Source: Nilaparvata lugens
Lineage: Eukaryota > Arthropoda > Insecta > Hemiptera > Delphacidae
Reading direction: 5' to 3'
NCBI RefSeq assembly: GCF_014356525.2
Contig: NC_052506.1
Coordinates: forward strand, 22,954,707 to 23,018,706
Length of the DNA: 64,000 bases
The position numbers and the translations under genes were made by a program. The notes below the pieces were generated by a model. It made no database searches. It was given only the letters and a program-made list of their open reading frames with translations, and was not told where the DNA came from. Below are positions 1-11,952 of the stretch, in pieces; position 1 is the stretch's first letter, and the number at the start of each line of letters is the position of its first letter.

Positions 1-743
1 CACCTACTAACTGGTCCAAATCAAGCTGTAATGTCAAAAATTGTGTCACAGTCACCCCCTTCAAATGCCATTGTTAAACGATCAATTGTTGCAGCAATGA
101 ATATTTCACCCCCTACATTGAAGCTGCTATAACAATGAAAGTAAAAATTGTAATGGTTGAATTAATACATCATTTCAAAGAGAATTCAATGCTCTACCAA
201 CTTGCAATAATCATCACTTATTGATAATCAATATGGATTTTTTCCATCGATTTTTAAGAAGTTATAAATAAGAGCTAAAATAGAAAAAAAATTGGTGGCA
301 AAAGTGTTTTTTTTTTTCAAAAATGTCACACCTTCAAGAGCGGATATCTCGAAAACTAGAGGAGATATAAAAAAAAGGAAATGAATATTGTAGTAAATTA
401 TGTAAGCTTTAATTTGTTATATGAGAGTCAAGTCTGTAGGATACATAGTTTTTGAGTTTTATGCGAGAAACCAAAAAATGGTACCTTTAAACCACCCCCA
501 CCCCCTTAGCAAAGTGGGTAGTGGTGGGGACTTTTGGTATGTTCACCTCCTTACTACCCTCAACAGAACTGCAGGGTCAAAAATTGTCTTCTCAATTTTT
601 CCCTCTATAACCTTTCCTTGACTGGACTAAACAGTGTATCTTTGTATTGATTGTTTTATATTATTTATATTTGGTATGTCCATATCTTAGACCAGTTATA
701 GAATAGAGACGGCCCATTGTATATTCATACCGGAAGTCGATGT
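1..743. other. Upstream region, no gene recognised
   Basis: AT-rich sequence with scattered stops in all frames. A 66-codon open frame near 421 has no recognisable composition or motif. The stretch near 335-360 resembles the 'gagcg...atatctcgaaaa' wording also present in the 29922-30520 palindrome, so part of it may be old repeat. Nothing else is supported. Confidence 0.5.
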
Positions 744-877
744 AGCCAACACATACTGCCACATCACCATATCGTGACGTCAGCATCGGATACAAAACAA
801 TGTAAACAAACTCTGCAGAAAACTTTTCTATCCGATGCTGACGTCACGATATGGTGATATGGCAGTAGATGTTGGCT
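744..877. repeat. 49-bp inverted repeat (foldback MITE)
   Basis: Arms 744-792 and 829-877 are reverse complements with about three mismatches in 49 positions, around a 36-nt loop. Each arm contains the palindrome GTGACGTCA. The whole unit would form a long hairpin in DNA or RNA. It looks like a compact MITE; no clear target duplication was identified. Confidence 0.85.
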
Positions 878-1576
878 TCAGAGGCTAGGCTTCCTAGCGT
901 GTCTATTCTATATATCAAAATAATATCAACATATTCGGAGTTCCATATATTTCCAATTCCGGCCAGCTGCAAGATATTTCGAGTTCCAGATATTCCCAGT
1001 TCATGCGACCCTTCTATAATTGGTCTAAAGGGCCCTACACACCTACAGATTTGGCTCGCGGATTTGGCCTGTTTTGGCTCGTGTCCTTGAACGACTTGAG
1101 CAAAATCACTACACACTAGGAGTAAGCAACGCGAGCCCGGCCTACCCTACTTTTCAATGCTATCCTCTCCACCAAAATCTAAATTGTCCAATAATGGAGA
1201 TAGAAGAATTTTGATTTCAGATTTGAATTCAGCTACCCCAAATTCTTTAAAGCATACCCGAAAATACCTGAAAACAAGGGAGTTATAGCTGTTTTTAATA
1301 TAGCTTTCTATTATCATAGTAAAAACGTACTAGGTTAATAAGATAATAATTTTTTTCTCACAAAGGGAAAGGTTTTTAGAAGTAATTGAACACTTGAAAG
1401 TTTAGGTCTAAACATTAACATTTTTGAAACGTTTTTTAAAATTTTAAACTTTGAAGAGATGAATCCAAATATGAAATCAGAAAATCAAAAATCAATTATG
1501 AATATGAAAAGTGTTAAATATGAACTCAACTCTGACCATTTTCACTTTCATTTCCTCCTTATTGTTATCTTATCTG

Positions 1577-1617
1577 TCTCTCTCTCTCTCTACACACACA
1601 CACTCTTTCTCTCTCTA
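1577..1617. repeat. (TC)n/(AC)n microsatellite
   Basis: A run of TCTCTC followed by ACACAC and again TCTCTC, inside an AT-rich stretch. Simple sequence only. Confidence 0.85.
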
Positions 1618-1689
1618 TTATCTATAATATTATCTATTTCATCTATTGTTATTACAAATTGCTTTTATTCATATAATATACAGCTCAAT

Positions 1690-1817
1690 AATTATTTTCT
1701 TAATTTATTTTTTTGTAAATTCATCTATAATTTTTCTGTATTGTAAGCTATTGTATATAAGTGTATAAGCCAGTATATATTGTAATCTACATAAATAAAG
1801 TACTCAATCAATCAATT
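1690..1817 (+). mobile_element. LINE 3' tail fragment, (AATC)n-ended
   Basis: AT-rich 3'-UTR-like sequence with AATAAA followed by the short tandem tail 'CAATCAATCAATT'. A tandem-repeat tail in place of poly(A) is typical of CR1/L2/I-type non-LTR elements. No coding part is present. Confidence 0.45.
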
Positions 1818-1914
1818 CCTGACGGATGTGAATTCAGTAAGCTTTTTGAGGTCCGCTGAAGTGCAGTTTCATCAACAGATCTTTCAATGCCACTTAAAAG
1901 TCATTGTGCTTCAT

Positions 1915-2217
1915 TTGTAGTTTCTTTTTATATATGTTTTACTTTTATTCTCCATCTCTTCTTCCTGTCCCCTTATTTTTCTCTATTCTCTCTTCCTCCT
2001 GGATAGAGCTTTCTACTATCTTATAATTATAACAATTAATCTGTCATTTTCCAATTATCTACTAATTTCTCTTTTTCTTAATTGCATTAATACCATTTTG
2101 TTCATGTTACTATCGTTTATTCTGTTTTATTATCTGGATGTATATTTTGTAATGCTTTTTTTGTGTAATGGGTCTGTTGAGACCTAGCACACCATCAATA
2201 AAATCAATCAATCAATC
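1915..2217 (+). mobile_element. LINE 3' tail fragment, (AATC)n-ended
   Basis: Pyrimidine-rich 3'-UTR-like sequence ending in AATAAAATCAATCAATCAAT. It ends like the fragment at 1690-1817 but the body differs. No reverse-transcriptase frame is visible, so it is strongly 5'-truncated. Confidence 0.5.
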
Positions 2218-2881
2218 ACTCTCTCTTTTTCACACAGACATATACCAACTCTTTCCACACAGCATAGCAGTAGATAGAGAATTGAACCCTCTATACTTAA
2301 AGTATTGTAAAGCCTTAACCAGCTCCCAATAAGTACTGTATATAAATCTTTACATCTTATGTAAGGTGGTATTTAAATTGCTAAGATAATTCATTGCTCG
2401 AAAAAGGTTGTCATACTCAATATTAACCTGTTAAAAATAGAGACAAAAAAATTGTGATTCAATTTCAGCTTCCTCAATAAAATTTCCCACAAGAAGACAA
2501 AAATAATATAAAAATAAGTTCATTTTTATTGAATAAAAAATTGAAATATGTTTATTCTACAGCTAATAAAATTTTTTGGGAAACACTGGTATTATTATTT
2601 TACAGTACTAGTACTTTCTTGCTATAAGTTCAACCAAATTCTCCATTAGTAACATTAAAGTGCTCACATAGTTTTCATTTTTGACTATTTTAGAGCTCCC
2701 GCGAAACATTTTACTAATTCAAGGGCGTTGGATCCGAATCTGAAATAAAAATTTTGCTATTTCGATTTTTAGGCGATTTAGATTTTTGGTAACTACACGC
2801 GCCCGACCTGGAGAGCCTACACACTCACGGATTCTGCCCGAGCCGAGCCAAGACAGGCCAAATCCGTAGGTGTGTAGGGCC

Positions 2882-3157
2882 ATAGAGAAACAATAGTGTA
2901 AGTAGATATTCCATGTAATAGGATGTTTATGTTGCAACTTTTACTGTTATCTCAAGCCGATTACTGTCGATTATTATCGATCTTTACTGTTTTGTAGGGG
3001 TGAGAGCGTTTGAACGGCACAGTATGAGAGACTACGAGGGTCACACAGCTTCACAGGAAAGAACTAAGTGGACTATCGGCTTGAGATAACAGTAAAAGTT
3101 GCGACATAAACGTCCTATACCATGAGATATCTACTTAAGCTATTATTTCTCTATAGT
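2882..3157. mobile_element. MITE family D, copy 1
   Basis: Long terminal inverted repeats of about 80 bp: the left arm begins CATAGAGAAA and carries 'TCTCAAGCCGATTAC'; the right arm carries the complementary 'GGCTTGAGATAACAG' and ends TTTCTCTATAG. A second, diverged copy is at 42531-42838, sharing the internal 'GAACGGCACAGTATGAGAGA'. It abuts the right end of the 1029-2881 element. No coding capacity. Confidence 0.8.
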
Positions 3158-3615
3158 AGGGTCCTTAAGTTCTATATAAATGCTCATAGCCACTGCCTTG
3201 ATGTAAAGAGACATGCATTGAAATAATGTAGCCATTTTTGTTCTAGTTTGTCGGTTATTGGAAATCGCCAAGTTTGCTGACGACCCATATTGATAATTTA
3301 TTTTTGAAGGTGTTGGATTTTTTTCTGATATAACTCATAGCCTGATTTTTCTCTCAGATATTGGTAAATACACTTGAATTGAATATCTATGAATTCCAAA
3401 AACAAGATTATTAATTTTATCAAGATTTCACATTATTTTTTTTGTTAAGTTGCATCATTTATAGAACTTCAAACTTCTGAACAGCTGTTCTTTCGTCTTT
3501 CGTGAATCATGAAGTTAAATTTTTGATGGTTATATTTATTACGTATTCGTTTTTGAAAATCGTGTTTTAACATGGAAAAAGCTTAATTTAAAAAATTATA
3601 TTTACTATAACAATA
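3158..3615 (+). promoter_or_regulatory. Putative promoter and 5' leader of MROH1, with three uORFs
   Basis: Sequence just upstream of the chosen MROH1 start. Three short upstream reading frames precede it: 3509-3526 (5 codons plus stop), 3526-3570 (14 codons plus stop) and 3572-3586 (4 codons plus stop). The first two overlap as a TGATG stop-start. No convincing TATA box was found, and the transcription start is not defined, so whether all three uORFs lie in the mRNA is unknown. Confidence 0.35.
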
Positions 3616-3652
3616 ATGGATCCTTTAATTACTGCAGATTCCCAGCTTTTGC
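3616..3652 (+). CDS. MROH1: MROH1 exon 1 (initiator exon)
   Basis: Encodes MDPLITADSQLL plus one base, then a strong donor (C|GTAAGT). The leftover C joins TT of exon 2 to make Leu. The start has A at -3 and G at +4, a good Kozak context. It was chosen because exon 2 has no in-frame ATG and opens with a two-base phase, and because human MROH1 has a similarly short stretch before its first conserved DKD block. There is no independent homology in 12 residues, so this rests on phase, donor strength and position. Confidence 0.6.
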
Positions 3653-6127
3653 GTAAGTTTATGTAAATCCTATCATTATTATGTGTGTTCTATTCATTGT
3701 AAAGTTTGGTTAGGTGTATTTTTTCATGGTATTTATCCAAACATTATTCTATAGACCATCAGAAATACTTTTACGTAATCAAAAAATTGTTTTACATAAA
3801 GAGAAGATAAAAAAATGTTCTAGAACCCTGTTTTATTACTGTATCTATTTTCAAATCTTTTCACGTAAGCTTATGCTATGAATAAAAAAATATTAGATTT
3901 TTATCTATTTTATGTAATACAATATTAGCACAAATATGACAATTCCCACACTTTTCAGACAAAAATTAGCAAATTATTTTATGTATTTCTCACTTATAGA
4001 ATTATTGTTTTGTAAATTTGATTAGGTGATTAATTAATGAAACTTTTACGACATTTGCCTCTAATTATTGTTAGATTGAACACTAAAAAATTTGTGCCAA
4101 ATAAAAAAAATAGATATATACAATTACCAGTCAGCCCAAAGCTCTTTCAAAATAATTTGATTGCTTAGTCAATATTATTATGTTTTGAATGACAAATAAT
4201 GGGGTCTTGCATGAGCAGTTTTAGTTCTCTAGACTATAGATGTAATAATATATTTGTGAAGTTAAATTTGTTTGTTTAAAAAGAATTAAGAAATTCGATA
4301 TTAACCTTATTTCAACAATCTCGGCAGTATTTCAATAATAAACAGTGATTCAAGATGGATTTAAAGCAATTATTCTTATAAGCTAGAGCAAGTAATTCTC
4401 TTCAATTTAGAACCAATCGCAAGATTCTGTCATGTATTAGGCTCGTTTCAAAAACTCAAAAATGGAAATTGCCAGTTTTTTAATTGGCTGTAACTTTCTA
4501 ATGGTATTGAAATGGAAAGTATGGTTAGTGTGAGTGGAAAAAGTAGAGCCCTTTTTACATCCTCCACTACATCCAAAATTTTTCATTCAGTGTTTCACAA
4601 GATACGTAGCCATGAATATGTAATTTTATAGTATGAAAAATGATTATAACTCTGAATTATCCATTTTATGATTAAATTTGACTTATAATGCATGATTTTA
4701 AACCGCCTTAACGAGCTGAGAAGAATGCGCGAAAAGATCGGATCATTTGTTTAACACTGTAACCATACTATTCAAGAGAATAAAAAATGCATATGGAACA
4801 TGAACGACCCCACACTGTAGTAACTCAGGGGTTGTTAAAAGCAATATTTTTCCACTATTTTCAGTTATACATTGTAATATACTGTAATTTAATGTATTTT
4901 TTGGAAGAATAAATTTCAATTTCAATTTTATCAAAAGCTATGAGTGTTCAATATTTCGATTCTTGAGGTGTCCCCTTAAGGGACACCCACTAGAGAATCC
5001 TGACATTAAGTGCATCTAACAGGTGATTCTGATTGAACACAACGATTGTATATCAAGACGATCAAAATATTGATTTGATTGATTAGGGAGACCTTGAATT
5101 GTTATCACAATAAAAAATGTTGTATTTCGACTGTAGGATATTATAGTTTTATTTGGCTGGTATTCCCCCTCCCATTATACTAAATTATGAAATTTTTGAG
5201 ATACCTATGTGATTTTTCATCATTACATTGTAATACTTCATGCTATATAGGTAATTCGTTTTTGAACTATTTTTGACGACCCTACAGTCAGGTTTTTTTG
5301 AATAAAAGTTATTAAAAACTTGTACTCACGTGTGGAGCGCTTTCGAGTTTTCAAACCAAATTTGAACACTGAGGTGTTGACTGTAGTGTCTTCAAAAATA
5401 GTTCAAAAATGAATTATTAACTTGCATTTAGTCATTCATTTTGCTCACTCTAGAATTAATTATGGTTTGAGCTGTTGGGGTGGCACCTACTATTCAATTA
5501 TGAGTCCTATAATCAAACTCCAAAAATCACTCATAAGGATTGTAGCAGGAGTGGGTCGCCACGATCATACATTCCCCCCTTTTCTGTAGACTTGGTATCC
5601 TCCCCATAAGACATTTGTATGTGCATAAAGTCTTGTCAATTTTCTATTTAGTGAGCGGGAATGATGGCGTAACTATTGACTATTGTGATTCAGTTACTGG
5701 CCCTTATCGTACGAGGCAGGCAGGCTGATGGGTTGTTTGTCCGGGGTGTCAGGCCAAACAGCACTTTATTTTAAAAAATCCTTTCTTTTTCTAGCACCAA
5801 AATTTTTCAATCAGTTACCTTCCTCAATGAAAACCCTTTTCAACTGCCACAATAAAATAATAAAAATGAAATTGCATCTGAAAAAATGGCTTCTTTCAAT
5901 TAGCACAGAAGGATTGGAAGCCATGTACTCTGTCACTGCCTAATGTATCTAACTTTTATGCACATTGTATGTACAGAACACTGTCCTCTTGCAGAACAAA
6001 ATTATATAATATACACATGGACTATTACAATAATGATGTAAATAATATCACGCTCATACGATAATTATATCTAATGATTTCCATGTAAATCTATCTAAAC
6101 TATTACTATGGAGACATATATATGTGT

Positions 6128-6200
<73 letters not shown>

Positions 6201-9200
6201 GTATTTAGTTTCTATTTTTCATAGAACTAACAGTTTAATTCAACGCTTGTTTTGTCCGGTGCTCCTGTATGCGGACGTGACCTTTCTCTTAAGGTCATTT
6301 GCATACAGTAATGACTTATTTCTGCATGTTGTATATGTATTATAATCTTTGTAACTTGTGAATCTCTATCTTGAGTTGCTGTCCACTGTTATTTTATTGT
6401 ATCTCTAGTAGAGTAGTCTTTTTGATGTATTTTTCGTTCGCAGTGTAGCTCTAGTAGAGTAAGCCATTAGCTGTATTGTTTTTTCTTTTTGCTTCTTTGT
6501 TTTGTTTTTTTTCTCATTGTATTTCTATAGTGGAGCAGAATGATAATACTAAGTGCTTAGTTTTCTATTACTCTTAATTTTCACATGTTTTGCATTTTTT
6601 TTTGTTTTTTTTTCACGCAGAAATAAAGTCAAATTTATTATTATTATTAAATAGATGAATGTTATATTAGTTATAAAGAGTGGAATTAGTAAGTTTCCAG
6701 AATAAAAAAAAACTTGAAATCTACACCTATTTTAAAAAACCTGTAGCCCCAAAACCAGTAATTGTAGAATGCTGCGCGACCAGTCAATTTATTGGGAATT
6801 TAATTTTGTAAAGAATGCTTTTTTTTTTAAAAAAAACCTTAGGTTTTGGAAATAAAAATCCTAAAATTTGGAGATTATCCGGGGTTTCAGGGGTGAAGCC
6901 GCCCTCTGTTGTGTCAGCAAATTTCAGGTTCGAATTCAGCGCCCCAAAATACCTACAGAACAGACGAGAAAAATTCTTTCGGGGCTGTTTCCTGAAAAAT
7001 GACCATTTGGTTGGATTAATATTGTTTACAGATTTAAAATGGTTAAACTCAAGCAGTTACACTATGTGACACACTTGAAATATAGTGTGGCTAGGCTATC
7101 TTATCAATTTTGATAATTTCAGTTTTTGACCAGTCTTCCAACTAATTAGTTCCATTTTCTCGGGTAAACCGTTAATGAGCCACAATAAATATTCCTACAC
7201 AAGTTATTGCATTTTTTTAACTTATCTACTCTGGTTAACTTTTCATTTCTCTGAATGTAGGTTAAATATTTTCAACTACTGTACAATCACAGACTAACGT
7301 TTAGTCAAGTTATTCATTCCTTGGCTTATCTTTACTATTAAATGTGTATATATACACATATATAAGCCTGATTGCAGCACAATATTCAATGTTGATCGTA
7401 CGTTGAATGATTTATTCAAATAGCCCCGATACATATTTGCTTAACATTGTCAACAGCCTAAATGAATATGATTATTCTCTATCGACCTTGGATTAATTTC
7501 TCTTTTTTGCAAGTCTCATTGTCAAATACATAGTGCTTACTCTTTTCTCGTTCAAACAGGCGATATTATTACTAGGTTACACTACCAGATTCTAGACATC
7601 TTGCGTTGCATTATGCAGCAGAGTTGTAATAATGATGAAAAACTATCCCATAACTTTCTTATATAGACTGAAGGCTTTTATGTGGTTAATCGTCTTACTT
7701 CAAACTTGTCAGCCTGTACTCTGAATCACTCATTTACGTTCACAATTAGTCATTCTTAATTAATCAACTTTTTTGCCAGTGGCTAAAATAATTGTTTTCC
7801 TAAAATACTCGAAATTCTCTGATACAACATATAACTAAATTCCCAGATACAACATGTCAAAATTGTCCTTAGTGAACAAGATCAAAATCAAATCAGTTTT
7901 ACTTTGCCAAAATAATAATAGAATATACCTATCGAATGAATCATTATTCTTTAAATATAAAAAATAAACTAGTGTAAAGAGAAATTTAATGTCAAGTAAA
8001 GCTTTTAGTAGTATTTCATATTGGGTAGTATTAATCTATCACTAATTAAAATAAATTTTTATTAATGATTCAGCACACAAATTACAATTCATTTGTAAAT
8101 GTCTGTAGCTATGCAATTCCATGAGGTTGCAACATGATAAATAAATTTACTTGTAGCCTTCTTGAATGGAAACGACTTCATATTTTAAAAACCACTAATT
8201 AGTTGAAACAATTCGAGATACTATATAAACTTGACTTTACTGGAGTTCGATAATGGTGTGACAACCGGTCTTATCTTTAATTTTTTGAATAAATTTCTGG
8301 CTCTGTCAATATTGAGTCATTTCCATTTGATATGGATATTTACCGCATCTTTAATATGATATAATATTTATATTTAAATATTATAAATGGTGATATTGAC
8401 GTAAATGCAATATATTTGAGATTTGATAGATCATTATTAACAAGAATCAACTATTAATGTTATACCGGGTTAACTTGAATCACTGCTGTCTGTAGATTAG
8501 CATGGAGTAACGATACTGAAATGGTTATTTTATGATAGAAGGCAATGAAAAAATAAATCCGGTAACAATGCCAAACTATCATTCCCACTGAATTTATAGC
8601 GTGAATCACACTATAGTGTTTGTGAGCCAGGAAATTTATTTACCGACTTTTGGAAGTTTGCTAAACAAGCTTCTCGTCTGTGGTTTTGTGGTTCAACTGT
8701 CTCACATCTATTGTGGTTACTTTTTCAATATCTATTACGTATCTCAATGTACCGAACTCAATGTTGTTTTATCTATAATTATTATTAAACAAAAATCCAA
8801 ATTAAATGATGTAAATCTGTTCCATCTGTTAGCCCAGATTGGTTGGCCGATATGGCTTTGTATAAAATGAGCGCTGCTATCCAGAGATTGTCAGTTTAGT
8901 GTAAGGGTAAGCATTCCTGACTATCCTGACTAACCTGTGTTACCGGGTTTGATTCCCGGGCTGGCAAATGATTTTTGAATAGCAGCGCTCATCGAATTTC
9001 CATTTGGCTGTTTACGCTGTTGTAAAATATTTGCAGTAGCAGAAGTCTTCGGGGTGATTTACAGCATTTAATTGGGATTTTCGTTTAATAATAATTATTA
9101 ATTATCAGCTTTTGAATAAATTCAATTTCTCAGTAATTTCCATCTGTTGTATTATCATCTTATATATACCAATTTATCTGATATATGAGGTGTGGCTATA

Positions 9201-11909
9201 AAATAACGGGATTGATATTTTAAAATATTGTATTTTCATTTTATACATAATTACTTATTATCACCTTCAATATACACCCCTTCCCTATCCCTGCAATGCT
9301 CCATGCGAATTTTCCATTGTTGGAAACATTGCTAGAAGTTATCTTCTGTGAACTGTTTCAGGACTCTTGCCGCTTTCTCTTGAACAGCTTCTACGGACCC
9401 AAAACTTTCAATGCAGATTTCACCTTAGAGAATAGATAAAAGTTACATGATGCTAGGTCTGATGAATAAGGTGGATGTTCTTACACTGGGATGCTGTACT
9501 TGGTCAGGAGCCGCTTATCAGATAACGCAAAATGAGCTGGCGCATTGTCTTGGTGCAAAATCCATGATTCGCCCTTGCACATCTCGGGTCGTTTTTTCTT
9601 ACTCTTTCACGTAGTTTATCAAGTACCTCAAGGTAGTAATGTTGATTAATTGTTTGACCTTCAGGAGCCCAGTGAAGGTACACAATCCCATGAATATAGT
9701 AAAAAAACAATCATCATTGCTTTACATTTTCATGCTAATCGTTTTACCGGCAAAACAAAATAACAAAACTAACATAAATGAAGGTTATGACTCAACGAAG
9801 CTGTTTACAGATACGAGACTAACTGCATTCTGAACAGGAAGACTCAAACTAAATAGCTGTTGGTCAATGATAGTTGACGCATGCACACTGCAGCGTCAGT
9901 CCCGTTATTTAATAGCCACACCTCGCATACTCCCCATTTCGAAGTTATTATAATGAGATGAACAATCGACAGCAATCAGTTTGCATAAATGGTGAAAATA
10001 GTGATAAAGAGAATGTTGAGTATGGGGTAGTCCAGGGAAGCACCCTTGGGCCACTGCTATTCCTAATCTATATCAACAATCTGTCAAAATTAGTAGTTGA
10101 AGGTGAGTTGTATCTGTTTGCTGATGACATAGCACTAGTGTCTACTGGGAGCACTTGGGAGGAGGCCTACATGAGTGCTCCATTTGATTTGCCAAAAATA
10201 AAGAACTGGTTTGATCACAATAGCCTTACAGTAAATGTGGAAAAAACGAAGTTTATGCCAATAGTTACAAGAAATCAAGCTGATCCAGGCTCTCTAATAC
10301 TAACGATGCATTCTTGTAATAATCCCAGGTCTGCTGGATGTAATTGTAGTTTGATTGAGCGCGTTGATCATTACAAATACCTGGGCGTTGTCTTGGATTC
10401 CAAGATGAGTTGGGTACAACATGTCCAGTGTGCTAAGAATAGGCTCAGAAAGCTGCTTCACGCATTTTCAGAGCTTAGTAATGTTCTGAGTGTGGATCAG
10501 TGCAAAGTAGTTTACTTTGCCTATGTCCAATCTATAATACTATATGGAATTCTAGCTTGGGGAGGGGCTTCCTCCTCAGTCATTGAGCCTCTCGTAGTCA
10601 CCCAAAGATCAATTATAAAAACAATTTTAAAGAGAGACTTTAGATACCCAACAATACAGTTGTTTATCGAATTTCCCGTACTGAATGTTAGACAAATTTT
10701 TATTAAATCCTTGTTGATCCACATCAAAAAATACAAAACTGAACTTCTGGGAGAAACAGTTAACGATAGCTACTCAACTCGCCACAGATCCAATTACAGC
10801 TTTGAGATACCTCAGCTGACTCACGGCTCTGAATTGACAAATCCTTCATACCTGGCCCATATCTTGTACAGAAATGTGCCAGGGGTGATTAGGGAAGCAG
10901 AGGCATTTAGTTTGGTAGTATTTAGGAAGAGGGTGGACAGGTGGCTGTACCAGATTGGTTGGGAAGCTTCAGAAGAACTACTCCAATCTCGTTATGCTTG
11001 GTGACCAACACGACTTCAAGGTTTCCAGACAATTGATTGGTATTTATTTTATCATTGATATAACCGATTTGACTGTTTTGCCTTTCTGGTTTATGATTTT
11101 TTTTTCATTCTCTCTTCTGAGAATTTCTGGAATCCCTGCCACTGCGGTCTTCAAAAAAATATTGTTTTTTCTTCTTTATTTATTCTTTTAATCAATTAAG
11201 GTATTAAGTATACTTATTCCTACATACATATTCCTACATACTCATTCTTGAATATATATTATCACTAGCACAATATATTATCTATTTTATAATCAGAATA
11301 TCAATAATACATCCATAATATAAGTGTATTCTCTATTATTTACTTCTATGAGCAGATTAAGCTTATTATGTATAAAGTGGAACTCCCCCCTACACACAGA
11401 TGGATAGTCTAGTAGGGGGATTCCAAAATATGTTGTATATTGTATTTCTTATTCGTGTATTATGTAGTTTGGAAATAAACTGAATTAAATTGAATTGAAT
11501 TGAAAACACCAACTACAAGCAATATTATTCCATTTTGAATGTAATTATTCACTAATTCTAGTTTTTTTTGTCAGTTGGCATCAATGCGTTACTGGAGGCA
11601 GCTGGAGACAAGGACGAAGGTGTCCGTCTCTCTATTATCTCCTCCCTCTGTCGTCTCTCCAAGAAACATCCCGGGGAGGTTTTGCGATGCGCGTGTCTTT
11701 ACTATCAACAAAATGTCAAGGTAATACAATTCATGATTCCGCTCTCAATAATTTTAATGAATTGTGAACAATAAAAAATGAAATACGGTACATACAAATT
11801 ACAAATTAAAAAAAGTATCTCACAACTTTTGTATTGAAGTTTTTGTTTTTTGTATGTACAATATTAAATACTCGTAAATAACTAATTATTCGGATCAACA
11901 AGTGAGCAT

Positions 11910-11952
<43 letters not shown>

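Larger units (their letters stand above)
1029..2881. mobile_element. DNA-transposon-like element with GGGCCCTACACACCTAC-type ends
   Basis: The left end at about 1029 (GGCCCTACACACCTACAGAT) matches the reverse complement of the right end at about 2856-2880, and the similarity extends inward through a 'GATTTGGCCTG' and 'TTGGCTCG' block. No transposase frame is visible inside. The interior instead holds two LINE 3' tails and a (TC)n/(AC)n microsatellite, so this is a non-autonomous element or one carrying nested insertions. Two unrelated insertions sharing ends would be the alternative. Confidence 0.6.

Noticed and set aside
4969..4990. Terminator-like hairpin GGTGTCCC/GGGACACC
   Set aside because: A bacterial-style terminator has no meaning in this insect intron and no repeat copy was seen.
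8889..8967. Functional tRNA gene
   Set aside because: The acceptor and T arms pair, but no anticodon stem can be formed and a partial dispersed copy exists, so it is called a tRNA-related repeat.
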